DNA of 64,000 nt from Bacillus sp. BA3. GTDB lineage: Bacteria > Bacillota > Bacilli > Bacillales > DSM-1321. A program made the translations under genes and the position numbers. The notes beneath the pieces are model-generated. The model had not been told where the DNA came from and searched no databases. It saw only the letters and a list, made by a program, of their open reading frames with translations. Positions 21,138-30,413 of the stretch are shown piece by piece. The first letter of the stretch is position 1; each line of letters opens with the position of its first letter. The stretch is from positions 248,001 to 312,000 of the forward strand of contig PIZR01000003.1 in NCBI GenBank assembly GCA_002835675.1, written 5' to 3'.

Positions 21138-21172
21138 TATAAATTCAAGATTAATAATTAGGAGGAATTATC

Positions 21173-21706
21173 ATGACCAATACAAAATGGACAGTCGACC
21201 CGACTCACAGTGCTATTGAATTTTCCGTAAAACATATGATGATCGCTAAAGTAAAAGGAAGTTTTAATAAGTTCGAAGCAAACATTCTTGCAAACCCATT
21301 GGATCTAACAACTGCAGAGATAGATTTTACCGTTGATGTGGCCAGTATTGACACACGCAATGCAGACCGGGATAATCACTTGCGTTCCGCTGACTTCTTT
21401 GATGTAGAAAAAAACCCTACATTAACATTCAAATCAACAAAAATTGTGAAAACGGATGAAGATGAATACGATGTAACTGGAAATGTGACTCTTAATGGAA
21501 TCACACAAGAAGAAACTTTCAGCATCACCTTCGAAGGCCAAGGAAAAGATCCATGGGGAAATGAAAAAGCAGGCTTTAGCGGAAAAGGTAAAGTCAAACG
21601 CAGTGATTATGGTTTAACCTATAACGCAGCTTTAGAAACAGGCGGCGTACTGATCGGCGATCAAATCACGCTTACCATCGAAATCGAAGTTGCAAAAGAA
21701 GCTTAA
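21173..21706 (+). CDS. YceI-family lipid-binding protein
   Basis: A 177-residue lipocalin-like beta-barrel of the YceI family, which binds polyisoprenoid or quinone-like lipids. The opening WTVDPTHSAIEFSVKHMM and FDVEKNPTLTFKSTKI with a GNVTLNGIT turn are characteristic. There is no signal peptide, so it is predicted cytoplasmic. Expression is from the sigma-A promoter at 21076-21104, with AGGAGG before the ATG. The operator-like repeat suggests control by a quinone/electrophile sensor, which fits a lipid or quinone ligand; that link is inference. Confidence 0.92.
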   Translation: MTNTKWTVDPTHSAIEFSVKHMMIAKVKGSFNKFEANILANPLDLTTAEIDFTVDVASIDTRNADRDNHLRSADFFDVEKNPTLTFKSTKIVKTDEDEYDVTGNVTLNGITQEETFSITFEGQGKDPWGNEKAGFSGKGKVKRSDYGLTYNAALETGGVLIGDQITLTIEIEVAKEA

Positions 21707-21710
21707 TTAA

Positions 21711-21747
21711 TAAAGAAGCAGCCATCCTAGGGATGGCTGCTTCTTTA
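21711..21747. terminator. Bidirectional terminator between yceI and permease genes
   Basis: TAAAGAAGCAGCCATCC and GATGGCTGCTTCTTTA arms with a short loop serve both convergent genes. Confidence 0.85.
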
Positions 21748-21761
21748 TTAATTTACCGGTG

Positions 21762-22817
21762 TTACGAATTCCTCGTTTTATAAAGTAAATAAATGAAGTA
21801 TGGTGCCCCGATGCTCGCTGTGAAGACACCAGCCGGTATTTCCAAAGGTGAGAATAGGGTCCGTCCAATCAAATCCGCCACCATAACCAGGATGCCGCCA
21901 AGCAAAGCTGAAGTGGGCAGTAACACTCCAAAACTAGAACCAACAAGCCTTCTGGCCATGTGTGGGGCCATTAATCCAACAAAGCCTATTCCTCCAGCAA
22001 AAGCTGTGGAACCGCCAATCAAGGCCGTACTGATCATCAATAATGTAAACCGTTGTTTTTGGACATGTCCCCCAAGACCCGTTGCAAGGTCATCGCCAAG
22101 CTCCTGTAAATTAATATTTCTGGCATACAGGAAGGCGATTAATAGGAATAGAATCGTCCATGGTGCCAGAACAGCGATATTATTCCAGGTGGAGTTAGAC
22201 ACTGACCCCGTGATCCAAAGGTTGGCCTGGCTCGCTTGATAGACTGGACCAAGAATCATCATCATCGTAGTGAGTGCCTTCATTAAGGCCATCACCCCAA
22301 TTCCGATCAACACAAGCCTGATCGGGGGAACTCCATTTTTCCAGGCTAATGAATAAACAAGTAAGGCCACGACTGTCGCCCCAATGAACGCAGCTAATGG
22401 CAGCCAATTGATGCTCACCGTTAATGAATGATTCTTATCACTAAAAATGGCCAAGAATCCAACGACCGCCACTGTCGCTCCTCCCGTTATCCCCAAGATA
22501 TCAGGCGAAGCAAGTGGATTCCGAATCATCCCTTGAAGGATTCCGCCAGCAACAGCAAGGCCCATCCCCACCAACAGGGCAACAATTATTCTAGGCAGGC
22601 GGAAAGATTGGATGATAAGCCGATCGCTCTCCGTTCCCCCTCCGAAAAGGACCTGGAGGACACTTAGCGGATTTATATTCATTTCACCCACGCCAGTACT
22701 GATCACAAACACTAGTGAAGTGACTACAAATAATATGAAAATCACGATCATAGCTTTTTTATCCATCAAGAATGATATTTTTTCATTAAACAAACGAAAG
22801 CTCTTATATGACTTCAT
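21762..22817 (-). CDS. Iron-siderophore ABC permease (FecCD family), second subunit
   Basis: A 351-residue FecCD/BtuC-type permease with about ten membrane helices, forming with its neighbour the channel for a ferric siderophore. The cytoplasmic coupling segment GFVGLMAPHMARRLVG, the GGILQGMIRNPLASPDILGITGGA region and LGGILVMVADLIGRT are typical. The ATG overlaps the stop of the upstream permease as ATGA. The arrangement resembles YfiZ-YfhA divergent from YfiY in B. subtilis, but the exact siderophore cannot be told. No ATPase gene is nearby. Confidence 0.9.
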   Translation of the reverse strand: MKSYKSFRLFNEKISFLMDKKAMIVIFILFVVTSLVFVISTGVGEMNINPLSVLQVLFGGGTESDRLIIQSFRLPRIIVALLVGMGLAVAGGILQGMIRNPLASPDILGITGGATVAVVGFLAIFSDKNHSLTVSINWLPLAAFIGATVVALLVYSLAWKNGVPPIRLVLIGIGVMALMKALTTMMMILGPVYQASQANLWITGSVSNSTWNNIAVLAPWTILFLLIAFLYARNINLQELGDDLATGLGGHVQKQRFTLLMISTALIGGSTAFAGGIGFVGLMAPHMARRLVGSSFGVLLPTSALLGGILVMVADLIGRTLFSPLEIPAGVFTASIGAPYFIYLLYKTRNS

Positions 22818-23818
22818 CGACCGCTGAACCCCTTTCTAGCTATATAAATAAAGAATGGGGTCCCTATTATGGCTGTCATGACTCCGACCGGAACTTCTCG
22901 AGGCATCAGGATATACCTGGATATGACATCGGCCGCAATCAAAAGCACCGCCCCGAAAAGTCCAGAGAAGGGAATCAGCCAGCGATGATCGATGCCTACT
23001 ATAGAACGGGTAAGATGTGGAACGACGATTCCTATAAAGCCAATCGGACCCGCAACCGCCACTGATCCGCCAGCGAGAAGGATGATTGCCAGCCCCAGAA
23101 CCAGCTTAAGGAAAACTATATTCAATCCAAGACCTTTTGCAACATCCTCACCCATGGACAACACATTCATTTTACCGGACATGATCAAGGCAAGGCCCCA
23201 GCCTACGACAAGATAAGGCAGGACAGCAACTAAATTGTCCAGACTTCTACCGGAGACGGATCCGGCAAGCCAGAATAGGACTTGCTCTAAAAGAGCCTCA
23301 TTAGAAACAAGAAGACCTTGTGTAAGTGAAGCTACCATGGCCGTCATGGCTGCACCAGCCAATGTCAGCTTCATAGGTGTCAAGCCGCCTCGTCCCATGC
23401 TTCCAATCATATATATGCTTATCGCGGCTATGGCCGCCCCTATGAATGACAGCCATGTGAATACTTGAAGATTACTTATTCCAAAAACGGTGACACCTGT
23501 GACAACCGCCAATCCCGCCCCGGCGTTGACCCCGAATATATCTGGAGATGCGAGGGGGTTTTTAGTTAGCGTTTGCATTAACACCCCGGAAATGGCCAAA
23601 CTTGCACCGATTGCCGAAGCTATCAGGGCCCGCGGAAGTCTGACTGATTGAATGACAATGTGTTCGTTCGTCCCATTGAAATCGGTAAAAGCATCGATGG
23701 CCATTTTCCACGTTGTATCTGTATAACCGTATACAATGCTTGAGCACAGTAAAAATAGCAGCAAAAGAATGGTAATGAACAGCCCCATCCATTTCTGCCA
23801 TGAATTTTTTAATAACAT
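22814..23818 (-). CDS. Iron-siderophore ABC permease (FecCD family), first subunit
   Basis: A 334-residue FecCD permease. The SGVLMQTLTKNPLASPDIFGVNAGA and GFIGIVVPHLTRSIVG segments are conserved. It is transcribed divergently from the binding protein across a 180-base region with two Fur-type boxes, so both arms should be repressed by iron. The two permeases overlap by 4 nt and probably form a heterodimer. The needed ATPase must be encoded elsewhere, as with YusV in B. subtilis. Confidence 0.9.
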   Translation of the reverse strand: MLLKNSWQKWMGLFITILLLLFLLCSSIVYGYTDTTWKMAIDAFTDFNGTNEHIVIQSVRLPRALIASAIGASLAISGVLMQTLTKNPLASPDIFGVNAGAGLAVVTGVTVFGISNLQVFTWLSFIGAAIAAISIYMIGSMGRGGLTPMKLTLAGAAMTAMVASLTQGLLVSNEALLEQVLFWLAGSVSGRSLDNLVAVLPYLVVGWGLALIMSGKMNVLSMGEDVAKGLGLNIVFLKLVLGLAIILLAGGSVAVAGPIGFIGIVVPHLTRSIVGIDHRWLIPFSGLFGAVLLIAADVISRYILMPREVPVGVMTAIIGTPFFIYIARKGFSGR

Positions 23819-23890
23819 ATCCAGTTACCTTTCCAATCACGTTTGTATAGTAATATTTTACTGGTCTAAACAGGATTATGTCAACGAATT

Positions 23891-23905
23891 TGAGAATCAT
23901 TTTCA
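23891..23905. promoter_or_regulatory. Fur box 1
   Basis: TGAGAATCATTTTCA matches the 7-1-7 Fur inverted repeat (TGATAAT-N-ATTATCA) at 13 of 14 paired positions or close to it. It lies just before the -35 of the binding-protein promoter and near the permease start. Confidence 0.8.
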
Positions 23906-23913
23906 ATTATATA

Positions 23914-23942
23914 TTGACAGAAAAGTATATTCATTTTATGAT
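23914..23942 (+). promoter_or_regulatory. Sigma-A promoter of siderophore-binding protein
   Basis: TTGACA, 17 nt, TATGAT; flanked on both sides by Fur boxes. Confidence 0.75.
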
Positions 23943-23954
23943 GGTGCTGTTAAG

Positions 23955-23969
23955 TGCGAATGATTATCA
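23955..23969. promoter_or_regulatory. Fur box 2
   Basis: TGCGAATGATTATCA agrees with the Fur consensus except at two positions and lies just downstream of the -10, over the start of transcription. Confidence 0.75.
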
Positions 23970-23998
23970 TTTGCTGACAAATTGGGAGGGATACATAG

Positions 23999-24988
23999 AT
24001 GTTTAGATTTAAGTCTTTATTAACGATTTTTACAATATTTGCAGTCATCCTTCTAGCAGCTTGCGGGAATTCGGATGAAAAGGCCGATGGAAATAAAGCT
24101 GAAGACAAGAAAGAGGAGAAAAGCTACACAATTGAGCATGCCATGGGCACTGCCGAGTTGAAAGAAACGCCTAAAAGAGTGGTCGTTTTAACAAATGAAG
24201 GCACTGAAGCATTGATTGCTTTAGGGATTAAACCTGTTGGTGCCGTTCAATCATGGCTTGGTGACCCTTGGTACGACCATATTAAAGATGATATGGATGG
24301 GGTCGAAGTTGTTGGTGTTGAACATGAAGTTAACTTAGAGAAAATCGCATCACTGAAGCCTGACTTGATTATCGGAAGCAAGATACGCCAAGAAGCTGTT
24401 TATGATAAATTAAATGCAATCGCCCCTACCGTTTTCTCGGAAACGTTAAGAGGAGATTGGAAAGAAAACTTTAAACTATATGCAAAAGCCTTGAACCTTG
24501 AAGAAAAAGGGAACGATGTAATTGCAGAATTCGATAAAAACACTGAAGATCTTAAAGCTAAATTGGGTGATAAAGTAAATCAAGAAGTTTCCATTGTTCG
24601 TTTCATGGCTGGAACTACTCGTATTTATTACACTGATTCATTCTCTGGAGTGATTTTCGATCAATTAGGATTTAAACGTGCAGAACAACAGAAGGAACTC
24701 TTCACTGCAGATAATAAATTAGGCAACCTTGCCATTGAGGTTGGAAAAGAAGTCATCCCTAAAATGGATGGAGATATTCTCTTCTACTTCACTTACGCTC
24801 CTGAAGGCGACAAACAAGCCCTAAGCACAGCAAAAGAATGGACGAATGATCCACTTTGGAAAAACCTTGATGCAGTCAAAAACGGAAATGCCCATGAGGT
24901 TAGCGACGCAACATGGAATACAGCTGGCGGAGTAATTGCAGCTAATAAAATGCTTGAAGATATAGAAAAGATCATGCTTGAAAAGTAA
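23999..24988 (+). CDS. Ferric-siderophore-binding lipoprotein
   Basis: A 329-residue substrate-binding protein of the FecB/FeuA class. The signal peptide ends in the lipobox LLAAC, so it is diacylated and membrane-tethered. The TPKRVVVLTNEGTEALIALGIKPVGA opening, KIASLKPDLIIGSKIR and the C-terminal GGVIAANKMLEDIEKI helix are typical two-lobe helical-hinge features. It delivers a ferric siderophore to the divergent permeases. It resembles YfiY, a hydroxamate/citrate siderophore binder, but the ligand is not certain. A strong promoter between two Fur boxes drives it. Confidence 0.9.
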   Translation: MFRFKSLLTIFTIFAVILLAACGNSDEKADGNKAEDKKEEKSYTIEHAMGTAELKETPKRVVVLTNEGTEALIALGIKPVGAVQSWLGDPWYDHIKDDMDGVEVVGVEHEVNLEKIASLKPDLIIGSKIRQEAVYDKLNAIAPTVFSETLRGDWKENFKLYAKALNLEEKGNDVIAEFDKNTEDLKAKLGDKVNQEVSIVRFMAGTTRIYYTDSFSGVIFDQLGFKRAEQQKELFTADNKLGNLAIEVGKEVIPKMDGDILFYFTYAPEGDKQALSTAKEWTNDPLWKNLDAVKNGNAHEVSDATWNTAGGVIAANKMLEDIEKIMLEK

Positions 24989-25004
24989 TAACACGTTTCC
25001 ATTG

Positions 25005-25045
25005 AAAAAGGCCTTTCTCGATATAATTCGAGAAAGGCCTTTTAT
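25005..25045. terminator. Terminator between binding protein and minJ
   Basis: AAAAAGGCCTTTCTCG and CGAGAAAGGCCTTTT arms; usable in both directions by the convergent genes. Confidence 0.85.
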
Positions 25046-25062
25046 TTTATATTAATGTGTCA

Positions 25063-26256
25063 TTATCCCACTTGTCCGCTTTCCTTCAATTGATCGTCAA
25101 CGAATAAGAGGCCCAATTCGTAATGCTCCCCGTCAAATAGAGCTCTTTGCACAAAACGAATCTGTTCATTATTATCGATGACCTCAAGCTTGCAATGTGC
25201 CCGGTTTATTTGGAGGGCCCTGTATAACTCTTCTTCTTCCCTGACGACGACACCATTTATTTTCGAAATGACCTCGCCTTTTAGCAACCCCATTTTATCT
25301 GCCGGAGATTGAGGGATAACGCCTAAGATCTGGACACCCAGCTTACTTTTCGAAAAATAAAAAGGAAGCTTTTGATCCATTGCCTTTTGGGAATAATGCA
25401 GAAATTCACGACCGAGGATTGCTAAAACAGCCGTCATGATTGCCAATGGGGGATACCAGTAACCAACTGCCGCCAAAAGCGTAATCATAATTCCCAATGC
25501 CCCTACCTTTTTGCCTTGCGCCCTAATGGCCAGTTCAGGGAGCGTCCCATGCACTTTTTGCCTAAAGCCGATTAATATGGGCAGTACGATCGGCGACAGG
25601 GATACATCCCCGATTGAAAAAACTGGATACCATTCGAAAGGAATTGGAAGTTGTCCTCCAGGAACCATGACGAACATGGGAATTAGCCAGATTCGCTGTG
25701 ATACATACACACCTATCGGCTGCCCCCTCTTGGATACCTCCAACTGGGGAGAGACCTTTTTACTTCCGTTGCCAACAATCAAGAACCCTTCAGCAATCAA
25801 TAATAACCCAATTAAAATGACAAGTGTCGGATATACGGACCGATCCAGCTGATTAAAGGCATCCTGAAAGAACGTAAGCTTGATATCTCTATCATATAAA
25901 AAGAAAAGGATAAAGAAGGTGAGTCCCACTGTATAAACGGGGGAAACAAACCTCCTTTTCATGGATAGCATGGACAAAATCGTTACCACTGCCATGATGA
26001 GCAGCGCCGCCATAGGAATGGCGAGTCCAGTAGCCAGCGTAAGGAAGGAAAGGATCAATCCCCATATCAATCCTTGAGGTAACATGGAACGCAGCTCCAT
26101 GGAAAAACTGTAAATCTTCGTATTAAAATCATGGCGTTCCCGTTTAACGCGAAGATAGCCGATGAATAAACAATAGGCAATCGAAACATAAAGCAAAGGA
26201 TGAAGGAAGAGTTTTCCTAATCCCATTAAGCATGCTATCAGCCAATCCGTTGTCAA
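25063..26256 (-). CDS. minJ: Division-site selection protein MinJ
   Basis: A polytopic membrane protein that bridges DivIVA at curved septal membrane with MinD, restricting division. About eight hydrophobic segments are followed by a C-terminal PDZ domain (GVQILGVIPQSPADKMGLLKGEVISKINGVVV). I set the start at TTG 26256, with GGTGGAAAG upstream; this gives 397 residues, which I recall as the B. subtilis length, and removes a non-homologous ten-residue lead. It lies beside ctpB as in B. subtilis. Confidence 0.88.
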   Translation of the reverse strand: MTTDWLIACLMGLGKLFLHPLLYVSIAYCLFIGYLRVKRERHDFNTKIYSFSMELRSMLPQGLIWGLILSFLTLATGLAIPMAALLIMAVVTILSMLSMKRRFVSPVYTVGLTFFILFFLYDRDIKLTFFQDAFNQLDRSVYPTLVILIGLLLIAEGFLIVGNGSKKVSPQLEVSKRGQPIGVYVSQRIWLIPMFVMVPGGQLPIPFEWYPVFSIGDVSLSPIVLPILIGFRQKVHGTLPELAIRAQGKKVGALGIMITLLAAVGYWYPPLAIMTAVLAILGREFLHYSQKAMDQKLPFYFSKSKLGVQILGVIPQSPADKMGLLKGEVISKINGVVVREEEELYRALQINRAHCKLEVIDNNEQIRFVQRALFDGEHYELGLLFVDDQLKESGQVG

Positions 26257-26430
26257 TTTCTTTCCACCATCCTCAAATGTAATCAAAATTTTGTCAATTT
26301 CGTTCTGGTCAGTTACCTCCTATTCTATCAAAAATGTAGCCTCCATGCCTATTAAGATGCAGAAAAAGTAGCTTTATCTAAAGTTTCCCCTAATCTGCCT
26401 CCATGTTCGCAGGCGAACTCAAACAAATGC

Positions 26431-26463
26431 AAAAGAGGCACCGCTCCAAGGGGAACGGTGCCA
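26431..26463 (-). terminator. ctpB terminator
   Basis: GGCACCG and CGGTGCC arms, 6 bases beyond ctpB, followed on the minus strand by TCTTTT. Confidence 0.7.
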
Positions 26464-26468
26464 TCAAG

Positions 26469-27893
26469 TTACTTCACTAAATAATTCAAAGCCGTGCGTA
26501 ACTGAATATCATTATCTTCATCCTGGATCTTATCCAGAATGGCGGATTCCAAATGTGCTGCGGTTTTAGCGTCCAGCTTACCAGTCACTTCCAGGCCAAA
26601 TTGTTTTTGGAATGCTTTTACTGCGATTTCTGTACTCCAATCATAATATCCATCCTCACGGCCCGGTTCAAATCCAAGTCCTTTCAGAATGCTTTGGGCA
26701 TACTGGATTTGTTCATCATTCATATCCCGCTGCAACACCTTCTCAATGGCCAGCTGATGTGCATCAAAATACTCCGGTTGTTTCACTTTGATTGTCGGCT
26801 CGATCCCTTTTTTATGGATCCAGTTCCCTGAAGGCGTCAGCCACTTATATAATGTTAGTTTAATCTTACTGCCATCACCCATTGGTACAGCCTGCTGTAC
26901 TGTGCCTTTCCCGAAGGTCTTCTCGCCAACCAATGGATAGCCTCCCGCCTCTTGCATCGCGCCTGCCAGGATTTCCGAGGCTGAGGCGCTCCCTTTATCC
27001 GTCAAGACGGCAATGGGATAACTTTTCGCTTTCTTAAGGCTTGTAAAAAACGATTGCGTTTCGCCCGTTCTTTCTGCAATTTGCAAATATGGCTTGTCTT
27101 TTGTGATAAACTCGCCAAGAATCGTTTCCACACTAGAAAGAAGGCCACCTGGGTTGCCGCGTACATCTATGACCAAGCCCTTGATTCCCTTCTTTTCGAG
27201 CTCTTTCATCTGCTTTTTGAAATCAGATGCAGTATTTTCCGAGAAAGTGGTCAACTCGATATAACCGATTTGTTCTCCTGCAACTTCTTTAATTGATGAA
27301 AATACGGTATCCAACGGAATTTCGGCACGCACCATATTGAATTCAAGTGGATTATCCACCCCTGCCCGCTTTATTTCCATTTTGACGGGAGATCCTTTTT
27401 TGCCGCGGATTTTCAGGCGTGTTTCATACAGATCCAAACCTTCTACACTTTCACCATTCACCTTAAGGATTTGATCTTTCGGCTTTAATCCAGCTTTTTC
27501 AGCAGGAGAGTCTTTGTAAGGAGAAACAATTATGACCTTACCATCTTCCATTCCGATTTCAGTCCCGATCCCTTCAAAAGAGGAGTCCAGGGTTTCATTG
27601 AATTGCTTGGCGGTCTCCTTGTCCATATATACGGAATATGGATCTTTCAGCGCTGACAGCATACCTTGGATGGCACCCTCCACCAGGTTGGAGCCGTCCA
27701 CCTGTTCTACATACTGACTTACGATCAAGCCGTAAGCTTGTTCCACTTTTGCCCATTCCTTATCCTTCGTTATTTCTTGACTTTCATCCTTTGCTTCATT
27801 CTTGGCAGGAAGGCTTGTCCAATATATGCCCCCCACTGCTCCAATGGCTAGTGACATGATGATTGCTAGAGGAAGTACCCATTTTTTGACCAT
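26469..27893 (-). CDS. ctpB: Carboxy-terminal processing protease CtpB
   Basis: A secreted or membrane-anchored PDZ serine protease (S41) that in Bacillus cleaves SpoIVFA during sigma-K activation in sporulation. Order: N-terminal membrane anchor, helical region, PDZ (VIIVSPYKDSPAEKAGLKPKD), protease core with catalytic Ser in DKGSASASEILAGA and Lys in GEKTFGKGTVQ, and a C-terminal peptidoglycan-binding domain (AQSILKGLGFEPGREDGYYD). The start at ATG 27893 (behind GGGGATA) gives 474 residues; ATG 27905 is an alternative. Confidence 0.92.
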   Translation of the reverse strand: MVKKWVLPLAIIMSLAIGAVGGIYWTSLPAKNEAKDESQEITKDKEWAKVEQAYGLIVSQYVEQVDGSNLVEGAIQGMLSALKDPYSVYMDKETAKQFNETLDSSFEGIGTEIGMEDGKVIIVSPYKDSPAEKAGLKPKDQILKVNGESVEGLDLYETRLKIRGKKGSPVKMEIKRAGVDNPLEFNMVRAEIPLDTVFSSIKEVAGEQIGYIELTTFSENTASDFKKQMKELEKKGIKGLVIDVRGNPGGLLSSVETILGEFITKDKPYLQIAERTGETQSFFTSLKKAKSYPIAVLTDKGSASASEILAGAMQEAGGYPLVGEKTFGKGTVQQAVPMGDGSKIKLTLYKWLTPSGNWIHKKGIEPTIKVKQPEYFDAHQLAIEKVLQRDMNDEQIQYAQSILKGLGFEPGREDGYYDWSTEIAVKAFQKQFGLEVTGKLDAKTAAHLESAILDKIQDEDNDIQLRTALNYLVK

Positions 27894-28037
27894 ATTTATC
27901 CCCATTTCTGACCTGATATGTATTTCACTATATGATGGGAATGGAAAGAATATGCTTATAGAAAATGGTGACACTACAAAAAAAAAAAACAGACAAGGAA
28001 TTTATCCTGATCTGTTTTTCCGTTCATATATTGGGTA

Positions 28038-29426
28038 TTAATTAGGTATATAGTTTAATGGATTAACAGCATTTGACTTGCTATAATTCCATGGACCTTT
28101 ATGTAACTCAAAGTGTAAATGCTGACCGAAGGAATGTCCTGTGTTACCCATGATGCCAACTTGTTGACCTTTGGCAACTACAGCACCTTCGCCTACTTGT
28201 CTAGAACTTAAGTGTGCATACACAGTAGTCCATTGCTGACCGCCGATTGAATGGGTAACGAAGACGACGTTACCGTATGAACTTGAGAAGTAAGAACGGC
28301 TTACGACTCCGTCGGCTGCCGCTACAACTGGAACCGTTCCGCTAGCAGCGATATCGATGCCGGCATGCTGTTTATTCCAACGTTCACCCATTGTTGAAGA
28401 TACATATCCTGCACTTGGTCTAGTGAAAGTACCAGATGATACAGCTGGCGCTGAACTTACATTAGACGAAGGTTGTGAAGTTGATGGCGCTGATGAACTG
28501 TTGCTTTTTGCACTATATCCTGAAGAAGTGGATTGTTTTTTTGATTCCGATGCTTGTGATGCTGCTTGTGCAGCCGCTTGTGCCGCTTCTTGCTCTGCAC
28601 GTTTTTTCGCTTCAGCTGCCGCTTTTTTACGAGCTGCTTCCAATTCGGCTAGACGTTGATGCTCTAAGCTGATGGCAGATTTGATGGCTTTTTCTTGAGC
28701 AGCAAGATTCGCTTTTTCTTCCTCTAGACCCATCTTCTCATGTTCATGTTTTTCAGTTTGTTGCTTTAATTTCTTAACTAAAGCATCCTTTTCTTGCTTC
28801 TGCTGTTTTTGTTGCTTTTGAATCTCCAATAGTTCAGCTTTTGCCACTTCTAAACTGGCAAGCTTCGTTTCAACGGCATTTTGCTTTTCTTCCAGATCCT
28901 TTTTATCAAGCTCATGCTGCTTTAAAATATCGCGGTCCGCTTCAGCGATTGTTGCTACAGCTCCGACACGGTCAACTAAATCCCCAAAACTGGATGATCC
29001 GAATAATACTTCAAGGTAGTTCACGTCCCCGCCAGTCTCCTGGAAAGAAAGTGCCCTTTCCTTCAATACTTCATTACGTTTGGCGATCCGCTCTTTTAAT
29101 ACTTTAATCTCTTCTTTCAATGCCTCGATTTCTTTTTTCGTTTGTGTAATTTCAGCATTTTTAGCATCGATTTTCTTTGCGGACTCTGCAATTTTCGCTT
29201 CAATGGCAGCGATTTGGTCTTCTGCTGTCATTTGCTTATCCTGCAGGTTATCGATTTTCTTTTCAGTTTCGGAAATATTCGATTCAACACCCGAACGTTT
29301 TTCCTGAATGGATTCTTTCTGTTTTTCTAAGTCCGAAATCGACTCAGCATAAACCGAAGGTGCCGCTAGAATGCTTCCCAACCCGATCATGATGGAGGCA
29401 TTCATGGCAATGATATTTTTTTTCAC
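28038..29426 (-). CDS. Coiled-coil M23 (LytM) murein hydrolase, EnvC-like
   Basis: A secreted peptidoglycan hydrolase or activator of 462 residues. Signal peptide (to about residue 27), a long coiled coil (about 28-285, rich in Glu/Lys/Ala), a Ser/Ala-rich linker and a C-terminal M23 domain. The zinc ligands HAGIDIA (HxxxD) and HLHFE (HxH) are intact, so unlike E. coli EnvC it may be catalytically active. It lies directly downstream of ftsX, the membrane protein that controls such coiled-coil hydrolases elsewhere (EnvC, PcsB), so FtsEX control is likely. B. subtilis uses CwlO instead. Confidence 0.88.
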   Translation of the reverse strand: MKKNIIAMNASIMIGLGSILAAPSVYAESISDLEKQKESIQEKRSGVESNISETEKKIDNLQDKQMTAEDQIAAIEAKIAESAKKIDAKNAEITQTKKEIEALKEEIKVLKERIAKRNEVLKERALSFQETGGDVNYLEVLFGSSSFGDLVDRVGAVATIAEADRDILKQHELDKKDLEEKQNAVETKLASLEVAKAELLEIQKQQKQQKQEKDALVKKLKQQTEKHEHEKMGLEEEKANLAAQEKAIKSAISLEHQRLAELEAARKKAAAEAKKRAEQEAAQAAAQAASQASESKKQSTSSGYSAKSNSSSAPSTSQPSSNVSSAPAVSSGTFTRPSAGYVSSTMGERWNKQHAGIDIAASGTVPVVAAADGVVSRSYFSSSYGNVVFVTHSIGGQQWTTVYAHLSSRQVGEGAVVAKGQQVGIMGNTGHSFGQHLHFELHKGPWNYSKSNAVNPLNYIPN

Positions 29427-29519
29427 GTTTCATTTCCCCTTTCAACCCGTTACATCCGTGCTTGTAACGTCTCTCTATTTATGTCTGTGTTCTTATGGCT
29501 TTCGAGCAAAGATACACTT

Positions 29520-30413
29520 TTATACTTTCAAGAACTTCCTGACGGACATCAAGCTGCCCCATATACCGATAACGGCTCCAATTACGATGAGGATGGCCGA
29601 AACTTGATAAATAAACGGATTTGCAGGCAGGAAATCGATGAATTTGAACGTAATCTGCGGTGCTGCATATTTATAAAGATTGTAGTAGAGTACTGCAATC
29701 AGACCTATCGGAATTATGGAACCGAGGACTCCCAACCACAGTCCTTCCAAGAAGAATGGCCAACGGATGAACGTATTCGTTGCTCCTACCAATCTCATGA
29801 TCTCAATTTCTTTCCTTCTGGCTACAATGGTAATTTTAATCGTATTCGAAATCAGGAACATTGCAGTAAATAGTAAACCTACAATAAGGACGATCCCTAT
29901 GTTTCTAGCAATATTAACAAAGCTGAATAGTTTCTCGACGTAGCCTTGTCCATATTTAACACTTTGGATATACTCAAAACCTTCGATTTTTTTTGCCACC
30001 TTGATGACATCTTGCGGAGATTTCGTTTTGATAACATAAACGTCCCTTAATGGGTTATCCTGTTCAAATGGTTTAAAAGCCTCACCATTATCTCCTAAAT
30101 CATCTATTAAATTAGTAAGCTCTTCATCTTTTGGAGAGAAAATCACTGATTCAATGCCGTTTATCTCCGTAATTTGCTTACCTATAGCTTTTATATCGTC
30201 ATCATTCGCCGCATTATCAATATGTGCACGAACTTCGACATCTTTCTCCACATTTCCCGCGATATGATTTAAATTCATCATGAGCACTAAAAAGACGCCA
30301 ACCAAAGTTAGAGTGACCGTTACTGCACTGACTGAAGCAAACGTCATCCATCCATTACGGCCAATATTTTTAAAACTTTCACGGAAGTGACGGAGCAATG
30401 TTCTAAATTTCAT
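29520..30413 (-). CDS. ftsX: Cell division ABC transporter permease FtsX
   Basis: A four-helix membrane protein with a large extracellular loop between helices 1 and 2 that relays ATP hydrolysis by FtsE to cell-wall hydrolases. The 297-residue product starts at MKFRTLL (30413), overlapping ftsE by 11 nt; the longer frame start at 30437 is inside ftsE. The cytoplasmic ARRKEIEIMRLVGATNTFIRWPFFLEG segment is characteristic. The M23 hydrolase gene follows. Confidence 0.95.
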   Translation of the reverse strand: MKFRTLLRHFRESFKNIGRNGWMTFASVSAVTVTLTLVGVFLVLMMNLNHIAGNVEKDVEVRAHIDNAANDDDIKAIGKQITEINGIESVIFSPKDEELTNLIDDLGDNGEAFKPFEQDNPLRDVYVIKTKSPQDVIKVAKKIEGFEYIQSVKYGQGYVEKLFSFVNIARNIGIVLIVGLLFTAMFLISNTIKITIVARRKEIEIMRLVGATNTFIRWPFFLEGLWLGVLGSIIPIGLIAVLYYNLYKYAAPQITFKFIDFLPANPFIYQVSAILIVIGAVIGIWGSLMSVRKFLKV

